From Bacteroidales bacterium (lineage in GTDB: Bacteria; Bacteroidota; Bacteroidia; Bacteroidales; BM520), in NCBI GenBank assembly GCA_023230285.1, contig JALNXP010000063.1:1-10694 (forward strand): DNA of 10,694 bases, read 5' to 3'. The notes beneath the pieces are model-generated. The model ran no database searches, had not been told where the DNA came from, and worked only from the letters and a program-made list of their open reading frames with translations. This document shows positions 1 to 7,806 of the stretch, piece by piece (the stretch's first letter is position 1; each line of letters opens with the position of its first letter). A program made the translations under genes and the position numbers.

Positions 1-2
1 AT

Positions 3-1547
3 ATAGGCGTGTTCGGCATATTCTCTAATATAGTAATAGCTTCGTATTATTGCTATATAGAAAGCTAGACGATGACGTATGCTTATTTCTCTGTCGCCGG
101 AACTTTTCGCGGCATGTCGGAAGGTATGGTGTCACAATTCTTTGATAATTACTTAGACTTGTCTATATCTACAACCGGCATACCTTACGAAGCCGTCTTC
201 TTTTATATAGTTTGCTTAGTACTTAACATCTGGATACTTAGCCGCGGATTGCAAAAAGGTGTCGAAAAAGTGGCTAAAATAGGAATGCCACTGCTGATAT
301 TGTTCGGAATATTCTTGTCTGTTAAAGCTATAACAATTAAAGCCGGACATCAAAATGCTATCTGCGATGGAGTAGTGGGGCTTAACTTTTTATGGACACC
401 ACAATATTCGTCTTTGGCAGATCCTAAGGTGTGGCTCGCTGCAGCCGGACAGATATTTTTTACACTCTCTCTCGGAATGGGCTGCGTGCAATGCTATTCT
501 TCTTACCTGAAACGTAAAGATGACATCGTCCTGAGCTCTTTGACAACCGGATTTACTAACGAGTTTTGCGAAATCGTTATCGGCAGTGCCGTGATAATCC
601 CTATCTCGGTAGGCTATTTCGGAATAGATAAGGTCGTGGAGCTGGCAAGTTTCGGCGGCTTTGGATTAGGCTTCAGGTCAATGCCTTACCTGTTTAGTAA
701 TTGGGGACCGATTATGGGCGCTTTCGCAGGTGTCGCTTTCTTCGGATTGCTGTTCTTTGCCGGCATAACTTCTTCATTGGCAATGGGTTCACCTATTATC
801 GCTTTCTTTAAAGATGGCTTCTCTATCAGCAGAAAAAAAGCCTCTGTCTTGCTCGGCATTATTATCTTCATCTATGGACTGCCTACGGTACTGTTTTTCA
901 AAAAAGGCGTGTTCGACGAATATGACTATTGGGGTGGCACCGTAGCTTTATTTGTCTTTGCCATGCTCGAATCAGTGATTTTCTCTTGGGGATTGGGTTT
1001 GAAAAAAGGATGGAATGTAATAAGAGAAGGTGCTGAGTTAAACCTGCCTTCCGTGTTTAAACTATTTATTAAATACGTTACACCTGTTTTGTTGATAGTG
1101 ATATTCTTAGCAGCCATGTTTAAGCCTAAAAATGATGATTGGTCATCGATTGGCTTTAAAGGTTGGGAACTCGATAAAACAAGTATCGTAGGAGAATTGA
1201 AACATAAAGACATCGGTCCTAATGGTAAGTGGTTTAGTAATACATTCTATTCTGAAATAACAGGTGTCGTAGATGCTGTTATCCAAAATGATAAAAAATG
1301 TGATGTCTTTATATCTAATGAAAATACTTCAGAACAATATTCTTTCAATAATGCAATTCCAATCGTAAAAGTCAATGATACTGTTACTTACGGCGATGAA
1401 TTGTGTAAAGGTAAAATTGTTAATACAGTGTTTTATAGCGATTTTACCCGAATTATTCTGTTAATACTTTTTGTGATGATATGTCTGTTAGTGAAAAAAG
1501 CAGATAGAAATATTATTAAACGTAGATTATTTAATTCCGAAAAATAA
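3..1547 (+). CDS. Sodium-dependent NSS/SNF family amino-acid transporter, 5' partial, with an in-frame amber codon
   Basis: Inner-membrane Na+-coupled symporter of the neurotransmitter:sodium symporter family, probably importing an amino acid. The frame is open from the left edge, and its first codons (GVFGIFSNIV, then SYYCYIES) match TM3 of LeuT, so TM1-TM2 lie outside the window. Position 66-68 is TAG where LeuT has the Trp of IESW. The ATG at 72 gives 491 codons but would start inside TM3, so it is unlikely to be the real start. Counting from that ATG, the FFTLSLG motif of TM6 is at 129-135 and the TM8 Na+-site motif with Thr233-Ser234-Ser235 (FAGITSS) is intact. The TM11-TM12 loop is about 100 residues (351-453), against about 20 in LeuT. 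A MetS-like peptide follows after 4 bases, which suggests a methionine/alanine-type importer, but the substrate cannot be read from sequence. The family call is secure; whether the gene is functional is not. Confidence 0.9.
66..68 (+). other. In-frame amber (TAG) codon replacing a conserved Trp in TM3 of the transporter
   Basis: The reading frame is continuous from position 3 to 1547 except for this TAG. The residues on both sides (YCYIES before, TMTYAYFS after) align with LeuT IESWTLGFA, so the missing residue is Trp and TAG differs from TGG by one base. TAG appears to be a normal stop here: radC and clpC both end in TAG at family-typical C-termini, which argues against a reassigned code. 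The codon is therefore a nonsense mutation, a sequencing or assembly error, or less likely a suppressed stop. Confidence 0.85.
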
Positions 1548-1551
1548 AGTA

Positions 1552-1665
1552 ATGAATACATCAGCTCTTATTTTAATGCTCTCAATTCAAATTGCAGTTA
1601 CGGCTATTACAATTTGGCTGTATATTAAAATGGTTGTGTCCGGTAAAAAAAAATCCGATAGCTAA
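1552..1665 (+). CDS. MetS-like small subunit of the NSS transporter (37 aa)
   Basis: A 37-codon ORF from ATG to TAA begins 4 bases after the transporter stop. It encodes a single hydrophobic helix (about residues 5-25, ALILMLSIQIAVTAITIWLY), with MNTS in front and a basic tail (SGKKKSDS) behind. This fits the MetS family, tiny one-helix proteins encoded directly after NSS transporters; in Corynebacterium, MetP and MetS together form a methionine/alanine importer. The start, size, topology and position all agree, including the short N-terminus before the helix and the K-rich end. It is almost certainly co-transcribed with the transporter. The family call rests on context and on the Thr-Ser-Ala start resembling other MetS peptides rather than on a database search. 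The frame is intact despite the amber codon upstream. Confidence 0.78.
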   Translation: MNTSALILMLSIQIAVTAITIWLYIKMVVSGKKKSDS

Positions 1666-1708
1666 TTATATATTTATTTAGAAAACAACTGTATTTCAAT
1701 TTTTTGAT

Positions 1709-1716
1709 TACCTTTG
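1709..1716 (+). promoter_or_regulatory. Bacteroidota-type -7 promoter element (TACCTTTG) upstream of nfeD
   Basis: TACCTTTG matches the TAnnTTTG -7 element used by the Bacteroidota primary sigma factor. It ends only 4 bases (CATC) before the ATG at 1721, so transcription would start at or very near the start codon. No TTTG-like -33 element is evident at the usual spacing. The 55-base gap from metS (1666-1720) otherwise holds only AT-rich sequence, with no clear terminator. Confidence 0.6.
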
Positions 1717-1720
1717 CATC

Positions 1721-2182
1721 ATGACTATATCAATTGTAATACTATTAATTATAGTAGGAATAATTTTACTTCTTTTGGAGGTATTGGTGCTGCCGGGCGG
1801 AATTGCCGGCATTATAGGACTTTTAGTTATTGCTTTTGCAATATGGCAGGCTTTTGTGATGAGTACGACAACAGGGGTTATTGTGCTTGTGGCAACTTTA
1901 GTCGTTTCTGTAACCATGGCTGCTATTGCCCTTAAATATAAAACATGGTCTAAAATATCTTTGAATACTGAAATAGACGGCAAAACTAATGTCGTTTTAG
2001 ATACTGATATTAAAATTGGTGATAAAGGTGTCGCTGTTTCTCGCTTGGCTCCAATGGGGAAAGCACAGTTTAACGGAAAGTATTTTGAAGTGGCTACTCT
2101 TGGCGAGTTTGTTGACCACACTACTGAAATAGAAGTTATTAAAATAGATGGAAATAAAATTATTGTTAAACAAATAAATTAA
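1721..2182 (+). CDS. NfeD-like membrane protein with C-terminal OB-fold domain
   Basis: Short-form NfeD-family protein of 153 residues. Three hydrophobic segments (about 3-24, 27-46 and 50-71) include the family's LEVLVLPGGIAG turn at 19-30. A soluble beta-rich domain follows at about 85-153, with the NfeD C-terminal signature GDKGVAVSRLAPMGKAQFNG (100-119), predicted to be an OB fold facing the cytosol. There is no N-terminal ClpP/SppA-type protease domain, so this is the short form. NfeD proteins are encoded beside flotillin/stomatin-type proteins and are thought to help organise them in the membrane; floA starts 6 bases downstream, as in Bacillus yqeZ-yqfA, although yqeZ is the long form. 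The ATG at 1721 is chosen because the hydrophobic segment starts at once and the -7 element lies just upstream. The family is clear; the biochemical activity is not known. Confidence 0.92.
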   Translation: MTISIVILLIIVGIILLLLEVLVLPGGIAGIIGLLVIAFAIWQAFVMSTTTGVIVLVATLVVSVTMAAIALKYKTWSKISLNTEIDGKTNVVLDTDIKIGDKGVAVSRLAPMGKAQFNGKYFEVATLGEFVDHTTEIEVIKIDGNKIIVKQIN

Positions 2183-2188
2183 ATTATT

Positions 2189-3190
2189 ATGCAAATAGGA
2201 CTTATTATCGGAATTATTATTGCCTGTATCTTTTTATTGTGGTTCATTTTATACATTATTCCATTGGGATTGTGGTTTACAGCACTGCTTTCGGGCGTGA
2301 AAATATCTTTGTTGCAACTGATATTTATGCGATGGAGAAAGGTTCCACCTAAGGTTATTGTCCAAAATATGATAGCCTCAACTAAAGCCGGTCTTAAATT
2401 GAATAGAAATGACCTCGAAGCACATTATCTCGCAGGCGGCAACGTTCAAAGAGTGGTGAATGCACTGATTTCTGCCGATAAAGCTAATATGGGTCTCGAT
2501 TTTAAAACAGCAACAGCTATTGACCTCGCCGGTCGTGATGTGTTCGAGGCTGTGCAGATGTCGGTGAATCCTAAAGTTATCAATACACCTCCGGTTTCTG
2601 CAGTGGCAAAAGATGGCATTCAGTTGATATGCCTCGCACGCGTTACTGTAAGAGCCAATATACGTCAACTCGTCGGCGGCGCAGGCGAAGATACTATACT
2701 CGCAAGAGTGGGAGAGGGCATAGTGACCTCTATCGGCTCCGCTAAATCTCATAAAGAAGTTCTCGAAAACCCCGATTCTATATCAAAAGTCGTGCTGTCT
2801 AAAGGACTTGACTCCGGTACAGCCTTCGAAATATTGTCAATAGATATTGCCGACATTGATGTTGGTAAAAATATAGGCGCAGTCTTGCAAATGGACCAAG
2901 CTAATGCTGATAAAAATATCGCTCAGGCTAAAGCTGAAGAAAGACGTGCCATGGCTATCGCCGCTGAACAGGAAATGAAAGCTCATGCTCAAGAAGCTCG
3001 TGCTAAAGTTATATTAGCTGAAGCTGAAATACCTTTGGCTATAGCCGATTCCTTCAGGTCTGGAAACCTCGGCGTTATGGATTATTATAAGTTCCAAAAT
3101 ATACAGGCAGATACTAAAATGCGAGAATCTATAGCCGAACCTTTAGCCTCTAATAATAATATTATAAAAAAACCACATCCTGAAAAGTAA
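2189..3190 (+). CDS. floA: Flotillin-like protein FloA
   Basis: Flotillin-like scaffold protein of 333 residues, close to the usual length of the FloA/YqfA (UPF0365) family. It forms membrane foci linked in Bacillus to membrane fluidity and assembly of signalling and secretion complexes. The N-terminal 1-45 is strongly hydrophobic and holds two segments that probably form a re-entrant hairpin. The SPFH/PHB-like domain follows, with family stretches such as [13 protein letters not shown] (47-59), LEAHYLAGG and [20 protein letters not shown]. An Ala/Glu/Lys-rich segment at about 237-285 ([20 protein letters not shown] onward) is the oligomerising coiled coil. The C-terminus is polar and ends in KKPHPEK. 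The ATG at 2189 lies 6 bases after the nfeD stop, so the two are translated from one transcript. I see nothing truncated or unusual. Confidence 0.96.
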   Translation: MQIGLIIGIIIACIFLLWFILYIIPLGLWFTALLSGVKISLLQLIFMRWRKVPPKVIVQNMIASTKAGLKLNRNDLEAHYLAGGNVQRVVNALISADKANMGLDFKTATAIDLAGRDVFEAVQMSVNPKVINTPPVSAVAKDGIQLICLARVTVRANIRQLVGGAGEDTILARVGEGIVTSIGSAKSHKEVLENPDSISKVVLSKGLDSGTAFEILSIDIADIDVGKNIGAVLQMDQANADKNIAQAKAEERRAMAIAAEQEMKAHAQEARAKVILAEAEIPLAIADSFRSGNLGVMDYYKFQNIQADTKMRESIAEPLASNNNIIKKPHPEK

Positions 3191-3208
3191 ATAATCTATT
3201 TTTTATCT

Positions 3209-3216
3209 TACTTTTG
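3209..3216 (+). promoter_or_regulatory. Bacteroidota-type -7 promoter element (TACTTTTG) upstream of guaA
   Basis: TACTTTTG matches TAnnTTTG and is followed by CAGC and then the guaA ATG at 3221, the same distance as in front of nfeD. Here too the transcript would begin at or within a few bases of the start codon. It gives guaA its own promoter although the gene is only 30 bases from floA. No -33 TTTG is recognisable at normal spacing because that position overlaps the end of floA. Confidence 0.6.
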
Positions 3217-3220
3217 CAGC

Positions 3221-4759
3221 ATGAATGAAATGATTTTAATTTTAGATTTTGGCTCACAATATACACAGCTGATAGCGAGAAGGTTACGCGAGTTGTGCGT
3301 GTATTGCGAAATTTATCCTTATAGTAAATTAACTCCGGATTTGCTCGAAAAGTTGTCCCCAAAAGGTGTTATCTTGTCGGGAAGCCCTTTCTCTGTGAAA
3401 AGTGCTGATGCTCCTAAAATAGATTTGTCGCTGCTGAAAAGTGCTTATCCTGTACTCGGCGTTTGCTATGGCGCTCAACTGATGGCTCAAACTTTCGGCG
3501 GCAACGTGCAGCCGTCAAAAACTCGTGAATATGGACGCTCTTTATTGACTTATGTCGACAAATCTGATGCTCTGCTTAAAGGTATGTCCGATAATTCTCA
3601 AGTGTGGATGTCTCATGGTGATACTATCACCAATGTACCCGATAACTTTAAAATTATCGCCGCTACTCCTACTGTAGCTGTTGCCGGATTTCATGTCAGC
3701 GGCGAAAATACTTACGGCATCCAATTTCACCCCGAAGTATTTCACTCCACAGAGGGAATGGTGCTGCTCAAAAATTTTGTAAGCAACATCTGTAAATGCT
3801 CCTGTAACTGGACACCGGCTTCTTTTGTAGATACCACAGTCGCAGAGTTGAAAACTAAATTAAAAGACGATAAAGTTGTACTCGGATTGTCCGGCGGCGT
3901 GGATTCTTCTGTTGCTGCAATGCTACTCCATAAAGCTATCGGCGATAACCTTACCTGCATTTTTGTAGACAACGGCTTGCTTCGAAAAAATGAGTTCTCT
4001 GATGTCCTCGATTCTTATAAAAATATGGGACTTAATGTTAAAGGTGTAGATGCTAAAGATAGATTTTTGACGGCTTTGTCCGGAATTACAGCCCCCGAAG
4101 CTAAACGCAAAGCTATAGGTAAGACATTTATCGAAGTATTTGATGCAGAAGCTAATAGAATAGAAAATGTTAAATGGCTCGCTCAAGGTACTATATATCC
4201 GGATGTTATAGAGTCCGTCTCTGTAAAAGGTCCATCGGCAACTATAAAATCTCATCATAATGTCGGTGGCTTGCCTGACCACATGAAACTTAAAATTGTG
4301 GAACCACTACGTAATCTGTTTAAAGATGAAGTACGTAAAGTCGGAACATCGTTGAATATGCCGCAACATCTACTTAAACGCCACCCATTCCCGGGTCCGG
4401 GTCTCGGCATACGTATTCTTGGCGAAGTGTCTGCCGATAGAGTGAAAATATTACAAGATGTTGACGACATCTTTGTGAACGGACTGAGGAATTATAACCT
4501 CTACGACACCGTATGGCAGGCTTTCGCAGTTCTGTTGCCCGTAAAGTCTGTCGGCGTGATGGGTGACGAAAAAACTTACGAAAATGTAGTCGCCCTGAGA
4601 GCTGTCGGCTCTACTGACGGCATGACTGCCGACTGGTCTCATCTGCCTTATGATTTCCTCGCTCAAATGTCTAACGATATTATCAATAATGTGAAAGGCG
4701 TTAATAGAGTGGTGTACGACATCAGCTCTAAACCACCCGCAACTATTGAATGGGAATAA
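3221..4759 (+). CDS. guaA: Glutamine-hydrolysing GMP synthase
   Basis: Cytosolic enzyme that converts XMP, ATP and glutamine to GMP, the last step of guanine nucleotide synthesis. It is 512 residues, the normal length. The class I glutamine amidotransferase domain (about 4-190) carries the nucleophile Cys82 in GVCYGAQ and His170 and Glu172 in QFHPE. The ATP-pyrophosphatase domain starts near 205 and has the PPi loop SGGVDSS at 224-230. The C-terminal dimerisation domain includes the [15 protein letters not shown] stretch and ends in the canonical [11 protein letters not shown]. All catalytic residues I can identify are present. The start at 3221 puts the DFGSQ motif at residue 9, as in homologues; an ATG at 3230 is possible but less likely given the -7 element. 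The LysM protein gene starts 7 bases after the stop and is probably co-transcribed. Confidence 0.98.
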   Translation: MNEMILILDFGSQYTQLIARRLRELCVYCEIYPYSKLTPDLLEKLSPKGVILSGSPFSVKSADAPKIDLSLLKSAYPVLGVCYGAQLMAQTFGGNVQPSKTREYGRSLLTYVDKSDALLKGMSDNSQVWMSHGDTITNVPDNFKIIAATPTVAVAGFHVSGENTYGIQFHPEVFHSTEGMVLLKNFVSNICKCSCNWTPASFVDTTVAELKTKLKDDKVVLGLSGGVDSSVAAMLLHKAIGDNLTCIFVDNGLLRKNEFSDVLDSYKNMGLNVKGVDAKDRFLTALSGITAPEAKRKAIGKTFIEVFDAEANRIENVKWLAQGTIYPDVIESVSVKGPSATIKSHHNVGGLPDHMKLKIVEPLRNLFKDEVRKVGTSLNMPQHLLKRHPFPGPGLGIRILGEVSADRVKILQDVDDIFVNGLRNYNLYDTVWQAFAVLLPVKSVGVMGDEKTYENVVALRAVGSTDGMTADWSHLPYDFLAQMSNDIINNVKGVNRVVYDISSKPPATIEWE

Positions 4760-4766
4760 ATATATT

Positions 4767-6992
4767 ATGATGAATAAGTTTTTTGTCGCAGTTATACTGC
4801 TTTTGTCTTTTACAACTTGTGCCTTCGCACAAGTTGTAGAGGATTCGCAATTTAATGCCAACCTGACTAAATCTGAAGATGTCAGATGGATTGATGACGA
4901 CTTCTATTATCTTCACTCCGTAGGCGTTAAACAAACAATGTATTCAATATCAAAGCTATACAATGTTTCAATTGATGATATACTTAAAGATAATAATCTC
5001 TCGTCTACAGCAATTAACACAGGACAATTATTGAAAATAAGAGCTAAAGATATTGATCGCTCTAAGTATGAAACTAAAGCAATAACTCATGCTGTGACGG
5101 AAATTGTTGATACTGCGAATTTTATCTATATAAAAATTATTCCTAAAGAAACTCTTTACCATCTGAGCCATGAATATGGCGTGTCTATCGATGAAATCAA
5201 AAGTGCAAATAATGGATTAGTTGAAGGCTTGAAAGCCGGTACTACTGTTAAAATTCCTAAGAAACAAAAGTTGTTGCCGGAAGTTGCAAACATAGATACG
5301 GCGAATGCTGTTGCACAAAAAATTACCGATACCATAACTGCCGTAGTGACAAATGTTGTGAATGAAAATATTGTTGCTGCTAATGCTCCCGATACACTTG
5401 TCACTTTTATTGAACATAAGGTAAGCGCATACGATAACTTGGCTTCATTAGCAAAAACTTATTCTATAACTGCTGAAGATATTATAAAATATAATCCTAA
5501 GGCGGCTCGTAAACTCAAGAAGAATATGATGCTTAGAATACCTGTGTATGAAATTCTTGATAAAGTAGACGAAATCGTAAGCGATATACCGAATGCAGTT
5601 GTAGAACAAAATGCCGATAAAGAAAATAGAAAGCAAATACTTAATCCTAAAGGCTTGCCATGTAATAAGGTAGGAAGAAAATTGAATGTGGCTTTGCTGA
5701 TGCCTCTTTATTATAAAGACGTTGCTACATTAGAAGTTAGTAATGAAAATGGTAATATTATTTCCGGCAGCCAAAAACCTTTTAAGTTTATACATTATTA
5801 TCAAGGCGCTCTTATCGCATTAGATTCTCTTGCAAAGCAAGGTCTTGACGTAGAGTTGTTTGTGTATGATGTTGATGAAACACAATCTTCTGCGGAAAAA
5901 ATTGTCAGAGAAAATTCTTTGAAAAATATAGACCTTATTGTGGGACCTTTTTATAAATATCCTTACAGAATAATTTGTGATTATGCTAAATCACTTGATA
6001 TACCTATCGTTAACCCTACAACGACTACTGCTGTATATGATTGTTCGGAAATGTCTTTTAAATATACCACAGATGATAAAACAATGCTCACATATATAGC
6101 AAATTATATATTGGTAAATTATCCTAAAGCTAATATTATCATATATACTAAAGATACTCCCGATGAAAAACTTGCTGAAAATATAGTTTTTGTAAAAGAA
6201 AGAATTACTAAAGCTATTCCTGAGAAAATTAAATATCAAAATCTTGAACTGTATAATTTTTTAGTGAAAGTTTCAGCTGCCGATACAACTTTAAATGAAG
6301 GTGAATTATTTGATACTCTGATAGTTGAAAATAGAGTGTTTACAAAAAATCAACTATTGAACAATGTTTTGGATTATACGACAATTAATAATACCATTAA
6401 ATTTTTTGATTATTCCGTTGATGGAGTTGGCGGCTATGATAAATATATGAGTATCAATCGCCCTAATGTAGTTATCAGCTTTGCGGAAGATAATTCCGGC
6501 GTTTTGGATAATATATCACGTTTGAGCGGACTTTCAGATAAATATGACGTACATTTGTTCGGACAGCCTTCGTGGATAACCAAAGAGCTGGATTATACGG
6601 CAATAGACAATGTTGACCTGCACTTGTGCATTAATGGCATTATTGATTATAACAAGCAGTCTACCAACGAGTTCATCAATAAATTCTCCGGTCGGTTTAT
6701 AACGGAGCCAAACAGATTTGCATATCTTGGCTTTGACTCGTTTTACTTTTTTGTAAATATGCTTTATCGTTTTGATAAAGATTTTCCACGTTATATATCT
6801 GCAATTCATTATTCAGGCTTATGTTCGTCAGTGTTTTTTAATAAAACGGATGAGAAACTTGGTTATGAAAATTTTTCATCAGGAATATACAAAATTGACG
6901 ATTATGAGTGGAAGTTGTTGCCGAGCGATGATTATATCTGGAACAACATTTCTGTAGATTTAGAAACTTATATTGATAATTGTGACAATTAA
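4767..6992 (+). CDS. Secreted LysM-repeat protein with type-1 periplasmic-binding (LpoA/ABC substrate-binding-like) domain
   Basis: Envelope protein of 741 residues from the tandem ATG at 4767. An N-terminal signal peptide (MMNKFFVAVILLL, cleavage likely after AFA at about residue 21) exports it; the Cys before the site lacks a good lipobox, so it is probably not a lipoprotein. Three LysM peptidoglycan-binding modules follow at about 46-92, 119-164 and 214-259, each with the helix-helix and N-x-G/L-x-x-G/K pattern. After a linker, a type-1 periplasmic binding fold runs from about 305 (KLNVALLMPLYYK) to near the end, with DLIVGPFYKYP, IPIVNPTTTT and YLGFDSFYFF as landmarks. In related proteins this fold binds small ligands or, in LpoA, regulates a penicillin-binding protein. 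The role here is unknown; wall anchoring plus ligand or partner sensing is my inference. A TTG at 4746 would overlap guaA and sit ahead of the signal peptide, so I rejected it. Confidence 0.88.
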   Translation: MMNKFFVAVILLLSFTTCAFAQVVEDSQFNANLTKSEDVRWIDDDFYYLHSVGVKQTMYSISKLYNVSIDDILKDNNLSSTAINTGQLLKIRAKDIDRSKYETKAITHAVTEIVDTANFIYIKIIPKETLYHLSHEYGVSIDEIKSANNGLVEGLKAGTTVKIPKKQKLLPEVANIDTANAVAQKITDTITAVVTNVVNENIVAANAPDTLVTFIEHKVSAYDNLASLAKTYSITAEDIIKYNPKAARKLKKNMMLRIPVYEILDKVDEIVSDIPNAVVEQNADKENRKQILNPKGLPCNKVGRKLNVALLMPLYYKDVATLEVSNENGNIISGSQKPFKFIHYYQGALIALDSLAKQGLDVELFVYDVDETQSSAEKIVRENSLKNIDLIVGPFYKYPYRIICDYAKSLDIPIVNPTTTTAVYDCSEMSFKYTTDDKTMLTYIANYILVNYPKANIIIYTKDTPDEKLAENIVFVKERITKAIPEKIKYQNLELYNFLVKVSAADTTLNEGELFDTLIVENRVFTKNQLLNNVLDYTTINNTIKFFDYSVDGVGGYDKYMSINRPNVVISFAEDNSGVLDNISRLSGLSDKYDVHLFGQPSWITKELDYTAIDNVDLHLCINGIIDYNKQSTNEFINKFSGRFITEPNRFAYLGFDSFYFFVNMLYRFDKDFPRYISAIHYSGLCSSVFFNKTDEKLGYENFSSGIYKIDDYEWKLLPSDDYIWNNISVDLETYIDNCDN

Positions 6993-7003
6993 ATATAATT
7001 CGT

Positions 7004-7690
7004 CTAAAGCATGTTGTTGTCAGCAAAACTGAAGTAGTTGTCGGAGGCAACTACTAAATGGTCAATTACTTGTATGTCCATTACTTCAGCAGCTTCTTTG
7101 ATTTTACGTGTCAGCATTTTATCTTGCTCGCTGGGGGTAATATTGCCTGAAGGGTGGTTGTGACACAATACTATCGATGATGCTAAAGTGTCGATAGCAC
7201 CTTTTAAAATTCTTTTCATATCTATTGCTGTGGCATGAACCCCGCCTTGTCCTACTTTCTCCTTTTTTATAACTTGAAGGCTGCGAGAGAGAAATAATAC
7301 CCAAAATTCTTCATACTTGTTGAAACCTATTATAGGGCGGATAAGCGAATATATCTTGGCACTTGTATTATAGGTTTTGCTTTTTATTTCGGAAGTGTTG
7401 CTACAGCGTAAACCTAATTCAAATGCTGCAACAATTTTTACTGCTTTGGCAATTCCTATGCCTTTGTGCTTGGTTAATCCCGCAATGTCGGCATGCAGCA
7501 TCTCGCGTAAACTGTTGTCATTTTCGTACAATAACTTTTGCGATAATTCTAAAGCATTTTCATCTTTGCTGCCTGAACCAACTAAAATCGCTAATAACTC
7601 TACATTCGTCAATGATTTAACTCCTTGCTCAACCACTTTCTCTCTCGGTCTGTCTTCGTTTGCTAAAGATTTTATTTTTAAAATACTCAT
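7004..7690 (-). CDS. radC: RadC family JAMM/MPN+ domain protein
   Basis: RadC-type protein of 228 residues, the usual length. The N-terminus (IKSLANEDRPREKVVEQG) is typical, a helix-hairpin-helix-like segment lies near 69-92 (IAGLTKHKGIGIAKAVKI), and the C-terminal JAMM metalloprotease-like domain has Glu127/Glu128 in YEEFWVLFLS and the metal-binding set HNHPSG (177-182) with Asp190. The C-terminus SFADNNML followed by TAG is family-typical. The name comes from an E. coli mutation later traced to another gene; a role in DNA repair is unproven and the biochemical activity is unknown. It converges on the LysM gene with 11 bases between stops and diverges from the sigma factor gene. The family call is firm, the function is not. 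Confidence 0.95.
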   Translation of the reverse strand: MSILKIKSLANEDRPREKVVEQGVKSLTNVELLAILVGSGSKDENALELSQKLLYENDNSLREMLHADIAGLTKHKGIGIAKAVKIVAAFELGLRCSNTSEIKSKTYNTSAKIYSLIRPIIGFNKYEEFWVLFLSRSLQVIKKEKVGQGGVHATAIDMKRILKGAIDTLASSIVLCHNHPSGNITPSEQDKMLTRKIKEAAEVMDIQVIDHLVVASDNYFSFADNNML

Positions 7691-7806
7691 TGTTTTTATT
7701 TATAATCGTAAAAAATAGAAAAACGTTCCACTGTATTCATAAAAAGTTTTGAAAAATATAGGACATTTTGAATTTTTCGTGATTAAAGAAATAAAAATTT
7801 GTATAA
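7691..7806. promoter_or_regulatory. Divergent intergenic region between radC and the sigma factor gene
   Basis: These 116 very AT-rich bases separate two divergently transcribed genes, so both promoters should lie here. I find no exact TAnnTTTG on either strand. The closest for the sigma gene is AAAATTTG at 7794-7801, 5 bases before the ATG, with a TTTG at 7767-7770 that could serve as a -33 element at a 23-base spacing. That is one mismatch too many to call firmly. No hairpin or operator-like inverted repeat stands out. Confidence 0.4.

Noticed and set aside
66..68. Reassigned genetic code with TAG as a sense codon
   Set aside because: radC and clpC use TAG as stop at family-typical C-termini, and no other in-frame TAG is needed to keep any gene intact.
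72..1547. ATG at 72 as the true start of the NSS transporter
   Set aside because: The same frame is open upstream to position 3 and matches TM3 of LeuT before the TAG, so starting at 72 would remove TM1, TM2 and most of TM3, including substrate and Na+ site residues.
1708..2121. 137-codon minus-strand ORF antisense to nfeD
   Set aside because: It mirrors the nfeD coding sequence; its Thr/Ile-rich composition is what the complement of a hydrophobic gene gives.
4746..4766. TTG at 4746 as the start of the LysM protein
   Set aside because: It overlaps the last 14 bases of guaA and adds a polar stretch before a good signal peptide; the tandem ATG at 4767/4770 fits better.
6986..7000. AT-only inverted repeat between the LysM gene and radC stops as a terminator
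   Set aside because: The stem would be short and made only of A-T pairs, too weak for an intrinsic terminator.
7377..7718. 113-codon plus-strand ORF antisense to radC
   Set aside because: It is the complement of a strongly conserved radC frame and has no recognisable domain or start context.
7763..7801. Promoter for the sigma factor gene at ACATTTTG (7763-7770) or AAAATTTG (7794-7801)
   Set aside because: Both lack the TA of the -7 element, and in such AT-rich sequence matches of this quality are expected by chance; kept only as a weak candidate in the intergenic entry.
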